60,037 nucleotides of DNA from JAFANK01 sp036741695 (lineage in GTDB: Bacteria; Vulcanimicrobiota; Vulcanimicrobiia; Eremiobacterales; Eremiobacteraceae): the NCBI GenBank assembly GCA_036741695.1, contig DAINRU010000010.1:1-60037 (forward strand), written 5' to 3'. Shown here in pieces: positions 17,277 to 24,997 of the stretch. The stretch's first letter is position 1. The number at the start of each line of letters is the position of its first letter. The notes below the pieces were generated by a model. That model made no database searches, was not told where the DNA came from, and worked only from the letters and a program-made list of their open reading frames with translations. The position numbers were made by a program, and so were the translations under genes.

Positions 17277-18533
17277 ATGCCGCTCGCCACAATCGAAGAA
17301 GCCATCGCCGAGATCCGCGCCGGGAAGATGGTCATCGTCATGGATGACGAGGATCGCGAGAACGAAGGCGACCTCACCATGGCCGCGCAGATGGTCACGC
17401 CCGACGCCATCAACTTCATGACCAAGTATGGACGCGGTCTCATCTGCGTGCCGCTCATCAGCCGCCGGCTCGAAGAACTGCGCATCCCGATGATGGTGAC
17501 GGACAACACCTCGCGCTTCGAGACCGCGTTCTCGGTGTCGGTCGAGGCCAAAGGCCGGACGACGACCGGCATCTCCGCATACGATCGCGCAGCGACCATC
17601 CAAGCGCTGCTCGATCCCAACGCCAAGCCCAGCGATTTCGTGAGCCCTGGCCACACGTTCCCGCTTCGCGTGCGCGATGGCGGCGTGCTCGTGCGCGCAG
17701 GGCAAACCGAAGCGGCAGCCGATCTGGCGCGCCTCGCGGGCCTGTATCCCGCTGGGGTCATCTGCGAGATCCTCGCCGAGGACGGTACGATGATGCGCCG
17801 CGCGCAGCTCGAAGTCTTCGGTGCAGCACATGATCTCAAGCTCATCACCGTCAAAGACCTCATCGCCTATCGCATGCGGCACGAGAAGCTCGTGCGCCGC
17901 ATCGCGACCTTCGAGATGCCGACGCGCTTCGGCACTTTCACGGGCTACGGCTACGAGTCCGACGTCGACGGCGCATGTCACGTGGCGCTCGTCATGGGCG
18001 AGATCGGTGACGGCAAAGACATCCTCGTGCGCGTCCACTCCGAATGCCTCACCGGCGACGCGCTTGGTTCCAGACGCTGCGACTGCGGCGCTCAGCGCGA
18101 TGCGGCGCTCGAGATCATCGCCTCGGCAGGCCGCGGGGTGTTCCTCTACCTGCATCAAGAAGGTCGCGGCATTGGTCTGGCCAACAAGCTGCGCGCCTAC
18201 GAGCTGCAGGACCACGGCGCTGACACGGTCGAGGCTAATGAGAAGCTCGGCTTGCCCGCGGACAAGCGTGATTACGGGATCGGCTCGCAGATCCTCAACG
18301 ACTTGGGTGTGCGCGAGATGAAGATCATCACGAACAATCCGCGCAAGATCGTCGGCCTCGAGGGCTACGGACTCAAGATGGTCGGCCGCGTGCCGCTCAT
18401 CGCGCAGAGCGATCAGTACAACGCGGGGTACCTCGAGACCAAGCGTGACAAGCTCGGCCACCTTTTCGATGCTGGCGTTGCACCCGCAGGCGACGGTGTC
18501 AAGGCCACGGGCCGAACTCGCGAAGGCGCATAG
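17277..18533 (+). CDS. ribBA: Bifunctional 3,4-dihydroxy-2-butanone-4-phosphate synthase / GTP cyclohydrolase II
   Basis: The 418-residue protein supplies both riboflavin precursors. The N-terminal DHBP synthase (residues 1 to about 205) has MDDEDRENEGDL, and HTFPLRVRDGGVLVR with the acidic ICEILAEDG. The C-terminal GTP cyclohydrolase II has the zinc cysteines in ECLTGDALGSRRCDCG, the HQEGRGIGL loop and the RDYGIGSQIL segment. Both active sites appear intact. It abuts ribE, and ribH follows after two bases. Confidence 0.95.
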   Translation: MPLATIEEAIAEIRAGKMVIVMDDEDRENEGDLTMAAQMVTPDAINFMTKYGRGLICVPLISRRLEELRIPMMVTDNTSRFETAFSVSVEAKGRTTTGISAYDRAATIQALLDPNAKPSDFVSPGHTFPLRVRDGGVLVRAGQTEAAADLARLAGLYPAGVICEILAEDGTMMRRAQLEVFGAAHDLKLITVKDLIAYRMRHEKLVRRIATFEMPTRFGTFTGYGYESDVDGACHVALVMGEIGDGKDILVRVHSECLTGDALGSRRCDCGAQRDAALEIIASAGRGVFLYLHQEGRGIGLANKLRAYELQDHGADTVEANEKLGLPADKRDYGIGSQILNDLGVREMKIITNNPRKIVGLEGYGLKMVGRVPLIAQSDQYNAGYLETKRDKLGHLFDAGVAPAGDGVKATGRTREGA

Positions 18534-18535
18534 GC

Positions 18536-19003
18536 GTGCGCTTCGCCGTCGTCCGTGCGCTCTTCAACGGCGGCATCACCGCAGCACTCGTCGTGGGCGC
18601 GCAGCGCGCGCTCAAGGACGCGCGGGTGGCCGCACGCGATGTCGAGATATTCGAAGTCCCCGGTGCGTTTGAACTGCCGGTCACGGCGCAGTGGCTGGCG
18701 ACATCAGGGCGTTACGACGCGGTCATCTGCCTGGGCTGCGTGATCCGCGGTGAGACCCCGCATTTCGAGTACGTCGCAGGCGAGGCCGCGCGCGGCATCG
18801 CCAGCGTGTCGCTGCAGACAGGCGTGCCCGTCATCTTCGGCGTGCTCACGACGGAGAACATCGAGCAGGCGCTCGAACGAGCCGCACCGGTGGCTCGCGG
18901 CCAGTCACAGCACAGCGGACGCAGGAAGAAAAGCAACAAGGGCTACGAGGCCGGGCAGAGCGCGCTGCACATGGTGAAGCTCAAGCGCACGATCCGCGCT
19001 TGA
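18536..19003 (+). CDS. ribH: 6,7-dimethyl-8-ribityllumazine synthase with an unusual basic insertion
   Basis: The 155-residue protein (GTG start with AAGG upstream) condenses the RibD and RibB products. Conserved parts include FEVPGAFELPV, GCVIRGETPHFEYV (with the general-base His) and PVIFGVLTTENIEQALERA. Compared with the usual ERAGTKAGNKG loop, which lies by the substrate phosphate, this copy reads ERAAPVARGQ, then about a dozen extra residues rich in Arg/Lys/Ser, before NKGYEAGQSAL. The N-terminus is also short: it begins directly at the first core strand. Function as lumazine synthase is likely, but loop and assembly may differ. Confidence 0.87.
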   Translation: MRFAVVRALFNGGITAALVVGAQRALKDARVAARDVEIFEVPGAFELPVTAQWLATSGRYDAVICLGCVIRGETPHFEYVAGEAARGIASVSLQTGVPVIFGVLTTENIEQALERAAPVARGQSQHSGRRKKSNKGYEAGQSALHMVKLKRTIRA

Positions 19004-19020
19004 CGCAATGAATCTCTCAC

Positions 19021-19074
19021 GCAACAGAACTTTGATACAGCGGAGCTTTGAAGCAACGGACCTTTAGGTCCGTT
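19021..19074 (+). repeat. Palindromic repeat element with two half-units
   Basis: Two degenerate half-units ending in CTTTGA (19021-19035 and 19036-19051) lead into the perfect core AACGGACCTTTAGGTCCGTT at 19055-19074. It lies between ribH and the convergent end of the M50 protease gene. Confidence 0.88.
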
Positions 19075-19080
19075 AGACGT

Positions 19081-19827
19081 TCACGACGTGTAGTGCGCCG
19101 CGGTTCCCGCGACGTGCCACATGACGAATAGGAACGCCGCCAGGCCCACAGCCTGCGCACCGATGGCTAGCGTCAGCGGCCGCGCCATCGGCGCCTCGCG
19201 TGAGAAGAGCGCCTTTGCGACTCGCCCGCCATCGAGCGGATAGATCGGTATCAGATTGAAGAGGTTGATAAAGAAACCGGTTGAGGCGAGCGCGTACCAG
19301 ATCGGCGCCCCGCTTGATTTCCCGATCGCGTAACAGGCGAGCGCCCCGACGGTCCCGAGCGCCGGCCCGGCCAACGCGATGATGGCGGCCGCCTTGTTAT
19401 TGGGCGGCATCTCTTTCATGGCGATGAAGGCGCCCAAGAACGGCACGAAGATCGGCACGCTGGCCTTGAGGCCGTACGCCCGGATGGCGATGACGTGGCC
19501 CATCTCGTGCACGAGGATCAGCAGCACGAAGCCGGTCGCAAACCACAGCCCGAAAAGCTGCGACCACGCCCAGATGCTGAGCACGAGCGTGCCGAACGAT
19601 AACAAGAATTTCGCGCCGAGCGCGATCCACTTGAAGTTCAGCAAAAAGAGCAGCACCGTCTTGAACTTCAGGAAAAGCGCGACGAGTACCGCACCGGCTC
19701 CCACCGCGCCGGACCGAGAGTTGTTCTGCTGGCGCTGGCGTTGCTGCTCCGCTCGGCGCTGCGCCTGCATCTCGGGCGGGAGAAGATGTGCGATGTCGCT
19801 TAAGGGATCGCGCGCCGGATCATTCAT
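19081..19827 (-). CDS. Site-2-protease-like membrane metalloprotease (M50)
   Basis: The 248-residue polytopic protein begins with a Gln/Arg-rich cytosolic stretch (about residues 20-38). Hydrophobic segments follow, the zinc motif HEMGH (107-111) inside a membrane helix, and the third ligand region PLDGGRVAKALF late in the protein. This is the minimal S2P arrangement: no PDZ or CBS domain is visible. Such enzymes cut membrane-bound regulators; the substrate is unknown. It is divergent from mtnA, with 74 bases between the two start codons. Confidence 0.85.
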   Translation of the reverse strand: MNDPARDPLSDIAHLLPPEMQAQRRAEQQRQRQQNNSRSGAVGAGAVLVALFLKFKTVLLFLLNFKWIALGAKFLLSFGTLVLSIWAWSQLFGLWFATGFVLLILVHEMGHVIAIRAYGLKASVPIFVPFLGAFIAMKEMPPNNKAAAIIALAGPALGTVGALACYAIGKSSGAPIWYALASTGFFINLFNLIPIYPLDGGRVAKALFSREAPMARPLTLAIGAQAVGLAAFLFVMWHVAGTAAHYTS

Positions 19828-19901
19828 ACCGCATCATTCGATACGCGCCTCGCAATGCCCTCAAAAAGGGCGGTTCCGGTGACTCACGAAGGTGCTTCAC
19901 C

Positions 19902-20978
19902 TTGAGAGAACCGCATATCAGCTACCAGCCCGGCGTCTTGCGTCTTCTCGATCAGACGCAATTACCAGCGGCGACCGTCTTCGTCGAACTGCGCTCGTGG
20001 GCCGAGGTTGCCGCAGCGATCCGGCGGCTGCTCGTGCGCGGCGCGCCCGCGATCGGCATCACAGCCGCATATGGACTGGCGCTCGAAGGGCATACCCTCG
20101 CCGCCCGGACCCTCGACGACGCGACCTTTATCCAAGGGTTGCGCCGCGCGGGCGAAGGCCTGACGTCAGCGCGGCCTACCGCGGTCAATCTTGGCTGGGC
20201 GGTGACGCGCATGCTGGATGTTGCGCAGACGCAGGTAGCCTCAGGAGGCGCACACGGCGCGGTGGCCGACGCACTCGATGCGCAGGCGCGCGCGATCCAC
20301 GAGGAAGACGTCGCAGCCTGCCACAGGATCGGCGACCACGGCGCAGCGCTCTTCGACAAAGCGGTCTGCATCTTGACCCATTGCAATACGGGTGATCTAG
20401 CGACCGGTGGATACGGCACAGCACTTGGTGTGGTGCGCTCGTTGTGGCGCGACGGACGGCTTGCGCACGTCTACGTCGATGAGACGCGTCCCGTGCTCCA
20501 GGGCGCGCGCCTCACCGCCTGGGAGCTGCAGCGCGATGCGATCCCCTACACGCTGATCGCCGACGGCATGGCTGCGCATTTCATGCAGCGCCGCGGGATC
20601 GACGCGGTCGTCGTCGGCGCCGACCGCATCGCGCGCAACGGCGATACGGCGAACAAGATAGGCACGTACGGCCTGGCGGTCCTCGCTCGAGCTCACGGCT
20701 TACCCTTCATCGTGGCCGCGCCACGCTCGACCTTCGATCCGGCGCTTGAGTCAGGTGCGGGAATCGTCATCGAAGAGCGCGATGCCGCGGAGATGACCAC
20801 ATTTGCCGGAGCGCGCAGCGCACCGGTGGGAGCGACCGTCGCCAATCCGGCGTTCGACGTCACCCCCGCCGAATTCATCACTTCGATCGTCACAGAATCA
20901 GGCAGTCTGAAGCCGCCCTTGACCTCCGCGATCGCTGCGATGCTGGACGGCGCGAGCTACGCCAAAGCCGCGCGATGA
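19902..20978 (+). CDS. mtnA: S-methyl-5-thioribose-1-phosphate isomerase
   Basis: The 358-residue protein isomerises methylthioribose-1-phosphate to the ribulose form in methionine salvage. Diagnostic segments are LLVRGAPAIGITAAYG, THCNTGDLATGGYGTALGVV (catalytic Cys), DETRPVLQGARLTAWEL, and GADRIARNGDTANKIGTY (catalytic Asp), then VAAPRSTFDP. I chose TTG 19902 because it has an AAGG ribosome site about 9 bases upstream and removes 38 non-conserved residues; a longer reading would begin inside the M50 gene. No other salvage gene is in the window. Its stop overlaps holA. Confidence 0.9.
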   Translation: MREPHISYQPGVLRLLDQTQLPAATVFVELRSWAEVAAAIRRLLVRGAPAIGITAAYGLALEGHTLAARTLDDATFIQGLRRAGEGLTSARPTAVNLGWAVTRMLDVAQTQVASGGAHGAVADALDAQARAIHEEDVAACHRIGDHGAALFDKAVCILTHCNTGDLATGGYGTALGVVRSLWRDGRLAHVYVDETRPVLQGARLTAWELQRDAIPYTLIADGMAAHFMQRRGIDAVVVGADRIARNGDTANKIGTYGLAVLARAHGLPFIVAAPRSTFDPALESGAGIVIEERDAAEMTTFAGARSAPVGATVANPAFDVTPAEFITSIVTESGSLKPPLTSAIAAMLDGASYAKAAR

Positions 20979-22003
20979 GCACGACCAGGGCGCTGTCGCG
21001 TGTCGGCTACCGCCAGTTCATGACGGCGCAGCAGGCGCAACCGACTCGCCTTGTCGTCGTCACCGGCCGCGAGCACATGCTTGCCGATGAGGTCCTCAAG
21101 AACCTCATCGAGTCCACCTTGCCCGACGAGTCGTTGCGGCCGCTCAACGTCGACATGCTCGACGCGCTTGCGACCGACGATTTCGGGGTCCTAGCCGAGA
21201 AGCTCGGCGCACTGCCGTTCCTCGCGCAACAGCGCATCGTCACCGTCCGCAACGCGATCGAGCTGCGCAACGACGACCGCATCAAATTGCGCGATGCGAT
21301 TCCCGAACTCGGCGAACAAGCGCTGCTCATCATCGACGACTCCGGTGAGGGGAGGCCGCAGCGCGGCAAGGCGCCGAAGGACAAGGTCAACTCCGCCGAC
21401 TTCGCGACCGGGACGCCGAATGCGCTCATCGTCGACTGCACCCTCGACGAAACAGAACGCGAGCGCTACATCGAAGAGTATGCGAAGACGATCGGCGTCA
21501 GCGTGGATACAGGCGCGCGCCGGTATCTCGCCGCGTTCGAGAGCGTGTACGAGATCCGCAACGCGCTCGACAGGCTGGCACTCATGAGCTCGAAGATCAG
21601 CAAAGCGGCCGCAGAGGAATACGTGAAACCGCCCGGCGACCCAAAGCTGTGGGATCTGGGCAACGCCGTCGGCCGGGGCGACCTGCACGGGGCACTGCGA
21701 CTGGCGCACGAGATGGTGTCGCGCCCAGAGGATGCGACCGGACCACTCATCTGGATCGCGGGCGACGCGCAGATCGCCTGGGAACTGGCGAGCGGCGCCG
21801 ACCCGCGCAGCTGGGCGGCTGCCACCGGGCAGTCGCCGTTTCGGGCCATGAAACTCTGGGATTTCGCGCGCAAGCGTTCCCCGCAGCAGGCACGCGACAA
21901 CGTGCGCTTGACGATGCGAGCACTCGAGGATTCGCTCACCGGCAAACGGGTCGCCGACCAAGCACTCGACGAGGTCATCATCCGCCTGTGCGCACCGAGA
22001 TAG
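20975..22003 (+). CDS. holA: DNA polymerase III delta subunit (clamp-loader)
   Basis: The 342-residue protein matches the HolA layout. The N-terminal AAA+-like domain opens with LVVVTGREHMLADEVLKNL, continues with LGALPFLAQQRIVTVRNA and an aspartate-rich strand ALLIIDDSG, and ends in an all-helical collar domain with WDLGNAVGRGDLHGALRLA and GPLIWIAGDAQI. It opens the beta clamp for loading. Like other delta subunits it lacks a working Walker A motif. The ATG overlaps the mtnA stop; ATG 21020 is a possible shorter start. Confidence 0.85.
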   Translation: MSTTRALSRVGYRQFMTAQQAQPTRLVVVTGREHMLADEVLKNLIESTLPDESLRPLNVDMLDALATDDFGVLAEKLGALPFLAQQRIVTVRNAIELRNDDRIKLRDAIPELGEQALLIIDDSGEGRPQRGKAPKDKVNSADFATGTPNALIVDCTLDETERERYIEEYAKTIGVSVDTGARRYLAAFESVYEIRNALDRLALMSSKISKAAAEEYVKPPGDPKLWDLGNAVGRGDLHGALRLAHEMVSRPEDATGPLIWIAGDAQIAWELASGADPRSWAAATGQSPFRAMKLWDFARKRSPQQARDNVRLTMRALEDSLTGKRVADQALDEVIIRLCAPR

Positions 22004-22216
22004 TCCTTTTGTGGCCCCTCAGCCGAAGCTTGACGATACTCAAGATCGCCGCGCTCCGAGAGTGCCGCCTTTGGCCTTTGACCTGGGCGGTTGAGGAAGC
22101 GCTGAAGCTCTAGCCGACAAAAGTCGGCTGGCTGCCTCTCATCGCCGCGGCGCGCCCATCATACGATATCTCGTCCACAAGGGCCGCCACAGTGGCGGTT
22201 TGAACTGTCAAGGATA
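22004..22216. other. Gap upstream of purB with two small hairpins
   Basis: No gene is supported here. Two short inverted repeats are visible: GCCGAC-AAAA-GTCGGC (about 22112-22127), without a T-run after it, and CCGCCAC-A-GTGGCGG (about 22184-22198) ending just before the purB ribosome site. The second could be a weak attenuator or operator for the purine cluster, but I see no PurR-type box or purine riboswitch (no conserved junction loops). Confidence 0.4.
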
Positions 22217-23644
22217 GTGTCGGACTCCTATCAATCACCGTTTTCGTGGCGCTACGGCCGGCCCGCCATGCGCGCGCTGTTCTCCGAACAGACCAAGCGC
22301 CGCATGTGGCGGCGTCTGTGGCTCGCGCTCGCCCAAGCGCAGGCCAAGGCGGGACTTGTGACCGAGGACGAGGTCGCCGATCTGCGCCGCCACGTCGATG
22401 CGGTCGACATCGAGGCTGCTCACGCCATCGAAGCGGAGATCGGCCACGATCTCATGGCCGAGCTTCGCGTCTTCGCCTCGCAAGCGAAGATCGGCGGCGG
22501 GAAGCTGCACCTGGGCGCCACGTCGATGGATGTCGAGGACAACGTCGAGACCGCGCGCATCAAAGTCGCCCTCTCGATGCTCGTCGCCGCCATCCGTGAG
22601 GTCCTTGGCGCTTTCGCCGTCAAAATCGAAGAGCACGCCGACCTGCCCTGTATGGCGTACACCCACCTCCAAGCCGCAGAGCCGACTACGCTCGGCATGC
22701 GCTTCGCGCTCTGGGCGCAGGACATGCTGCTCGACTATGAAGAGCTGCGGCGCATCGCCGCGTCGCTGCCCAGCAAGGGCCTGCGTGGCGCGGTGGGCAC
22801 GTCGGCATCGTATGTGGCGCTGCTCGAGGGCAGCAAGCGCCACCCCGACGACATCGAACGCGAGGTGCTGGCCGCCTTCGATCTCGAGGCGCTCACCGTC
22901 AGCGGCCAGACGTATCCGCGCAAGCTCGATTACCTCGTGCTCAGCGCAGTGGCTGGCTTCGCCGCCTCGTGCTCCAAATTCGCCTTCGACGTGCGCGTGC
23001 TGGCGAGCTCCCCGTTCGGCGAGCTCGGCGAGCCGTTCGGACGCAAACAGGTCGGTTCGTCGGCCATGCCCTTCAAGCGCAACCCGACCTTGAGCGAACG
23101 CATCTGTTCGCTCGCTCGCATCCCCGCTGCCAACGCGCAGATAGCCTGGCAGAACGCCGCCGATAATCTGCTCGAGCGCACGCTCGACGACTCGGCCAAC
23201 CGCCGCTCGATCATCCCCGAGTCGTTCCTCGCCGCAGATGAGCTGGCGTCGCTCGTGCACCGGGTGGTGAGCGGCATGCGGGTCGAGCGCGCGGGCATCG
23301 CCCGCAATCTCGCCAAGTTCGGACCCTTTGCGGCGACCGAAGCCGTGCTCATGACCGCCGCCAAGCACGGGGCAGACCGCCAGCAGTTGCATGAGAAGCT
23401 ACGCGAGCTCTCGATGCAGGCCTGGAGTGCGGTCGAAAAAGACGAGGCCAATCCGTTGTCAGAGCTGATCAAGCGCGACGCGCTCATCGGCCGCCATGTC
23501 AAGCCCGACGAGGTGGAGCGCCTCATGCGGGCGCAAGATCATATCGGACTCGCGGCCGAGCGAGCACGGGCGCTCGCCAAGAAACTGCGTAGCTTGAGCG
23601 AAAGCAAAGCTGCATCCACCGTGCTCGACATCCAGCTCACGTGA
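22217..23644 (+). CDS. purB: Adenylosuccinate lyase
   Basis: The 475-residue fumarase-superfamily lyase starts at GTG 22217 with AAGGA upstream. It cleaves SAICAR to AICAR and adenylosuccinate to AMP. YTHLQAAEPTTLG carries one catalytic His; the signature loop is GSSAMPFKRNP with its catalytic Ser; IPAANAQIAWQNAADNLLERTLDDSANRRSI-type text fits the C-terminal core. It is the first gene of the purine cluster and supplies AICAR to the PurP proteins further down. A palindromic repeat separates it from purC-purE. Confidence 0.94.
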   Translation: MSDSYQSPFSWRYGRPAMRALFSEQTKRRMWRRLWLALAQAQAKAGLVTEDEVADLRRHVDAVDIEAAHAIEAEIGHDLMAELRVFASQAKIGGGKLHLGATSMDVEDNVETARIKVALSMLVAAIREVLGAFAVKIEEHADLPCMAYTHLQAAEPTTLGMRFALWAQDMLLDYEELRRIAASLPSKGLRGAVGTSASYVALLEGSKRHPDDIEREVLAAFDLEALTVSGQTYPRKLDYLVLSAVAGFAASCSKFAFDVRVLASSPFGELGEPFGRKQVGSSAMPFKRNPTLSERICSLARIPAANAQIAWQNAADNLLERTLDDSANRRSIIPESFLAADELASLVHRVVSGMRVERAGIARNLAKFGPFAATEAVLMTAAKHGADRQQLHEKLRELSMQAWSAVEKDEANPLSELIKRDALIGRHVKPDEVERLMRAQDHIGLAAERARALAKKLRSLSESKAASTVLDIQLT

Positions 23645-23659
23645 ACGTAAACGTTTGAA

Positions 23660-23696
23660 ATAGAGGACCTTGCAGCAACGGACCTTGAGATCCGTT
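23660..23696 (+). repeat. Palindromic repeat element
   Basis: A degenerate half-unit (ATAGAGGACCTTGC) precedes AGC and the core AACGGACCTTGAGATCCGTT at 23677-23696, which has one mismatch in the arms. It lies between purB and purC-purE, 25 bases before the latter's start. Confidence 0.85.
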
Positions 23697-23720
23697 ACGT
23701 CAATAGAAGAAGGAAGGCAG

Positions 23721-24995
23721 ATGAACAAAGGCGCCGAGATCGGACGTGGCAAGACCAAGGTCTTGTATCAGCATCCAGACCGGGCGGACACGCTCGTCGT
23801 CGTCTCGCAGGACAGCATCACGGCAGGCGATGGAGCCAAGCGCAACGTCATCGCCGGCAAAGGCCGTCTCGCCGCGCTGACCACGAGTCGCATCTACCGG
23901 CTGCTCAACGAAGCAGGCCTGCCCACGCACTACCTGGGCGGCGGCGAGGACCCGGACAATAACGAGATGCTCGTGCACCGTTGCGAGATGATCCCTATCG
24001 AGGTCGTGGTCAGGGGCGTCGCCGCCGGATCCTACCTCAAGCGCAACCCCGGCGTGAAATCAGGCACGGTCTTTGCACCGCGACTGGTCGAGTATTTCTT
24101 CAAAGACGATGCCCGGCACGACCCGCAATATACCGCAGAGCAGATCGTCGAGGAGAAGATCGCGACGGCCGACGAGGTCGCTGTCATGTCCGATTACGCG
24201 CGCATCATCTTCGATATCCTGGCACATGCATGGCGGCGGCAGAACGTTCTGCTGGTGGATCTCAAAGTGGAGTTCGGCCGGGCCAAAGGTGAGAACGGCA
24301 CCACGCAGATCCTGCTCGCCGACGTCATCGACAACGATTCATGGCGCGTCTGGCCGGCCGGCGAGCAGACCCTCATGCTCGACAAGCAGATCTATCGCAA
24401 CCTCGCCACGCCGAGCGCCGCCGATCTCGACAACGTCAAGGCCAAGTATGAAGAGGTGGCGGAGCGAGTCGCGCAATTCGCGCAGCGCGCCGGCGGGTTT
24501 GTCGGCATCATCATGGGGTCGGCGTCCGACGCGCAGCATGCGGATCGTATCGCCCAGGCGCTCGACGCCTATGGCGTCCCCGTGCGCCGCCATGTGGCGT
24601 CCGCGCACAAGACCCCGCTCTACGCGCTGCAGAAGGTGCAGCAGCTCGACAACATGCTGGGCAACGTCGTCTACATCACAATCGCTGGGCGGAGCAACGC
24701 GCTCTCGGCATTTGTCGATGCCGCGACCGCCAACCCGGTCATCGCCTGTCCGGTCATCGGCTCGACCTGGGGTGGCATGGAAGTGGTGTCAAGCTTGGCT
24801 CTGCCGGGCGGCGTGGCGAGCATGGTCGTCCTCGAGCCCGAGAACGCAGCTCTTGCGGCGGCCAAGATGCTGGCGGTGGACGACAGCGTGATCTACGGAC
24901 GGGTCGTCATGACGCAATACCGCAACCGCATGCAGATCGTGGAGTCGGACGCCCGCCTGAGCGCGTCGTCCCAAGGCAACGGTAAGACCAAATAG
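23721..24995 (+). CDS. purCE: Fused SAICAR synthetase (PurC) - class II AIR carboxylase (PurE), PAICS-like
   Basis: The 424-residue fusion has PurC at residues 1 to about 255 and PurE at about 258-390. PurC shows DSITAGDGAKRN, CEMIPIEVVVRGVAAGSYLK, RNPGVKSG, FFKDDARHDPQ and LADVIDNDSWRVWPAGE, all strongly reminiscent of animal PAICS rather than the short bacterial PurC. PurE opens with GIIMGSASD and has VASAHKTP, then IAGRSNALS in place of the class I AGGAAHLPG loop; AGRSN is the animal/class II form that uses CO2 directly. PurK would then be dispensable. ATG 23721 has the ribosome site AAGGAAGG; the earlier in-frame start at 23670 is repeat-derived. Confidence 0.92.
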   Translation: MNKGAEIGRGKTKVLYQHPDRADTLVVVSQDSITAGDGAKRNVIAGKGRLAALTTSRIYRLLNEAGLPTHYLGGGEDPDNNEMLVHRCEMIPIEVVVRGVAAGSYLKRNPGVKSGTVFAPRLVEYFFKDDARHDPQYTAEQIVEEKIATADEVAVMSDYARIIFDILAHAWRRQNVLLVDLKVEFGRAKGENGTTQILLADVIDNDSWRVWPAGEQTLMLDKQIYRNLATPSAADLDNVKAKYEEVAERVAQFAQRAGGFVGIIMGSASDAQHADRIAQALDAYGVPVRRHVASAHKTPLYALQKVQQLDNMLGNVVYITIAGRSNALSAFVDAATANPVIACPVIGSTWGGMEVVSSLALPGGVASMVVLEPENAALAAAKMLAVDDSVIYGRVVMTQYRNRMQIVESDARLSASSQGNGKTK

Positions 24996-24997
24996 CG

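Noticed and set aside
19788..19901. N-terminal extension of mtnA
   Set aside because: It would start inside the divergent M50 gene and adds 38 residues that match nothing in the family; TTG 19902 has a good ribosome site.
23670..23720. Upstream in-frame start for purC-purE (and likewise 28096 for DUF3311, 6683 for pcrA)
   Set aside because: The extra N-terminal residues (QQRTLRSV, KQRTLRSV and similar) are translated repeat elements; good ribosome sites precede the internal ATGs.
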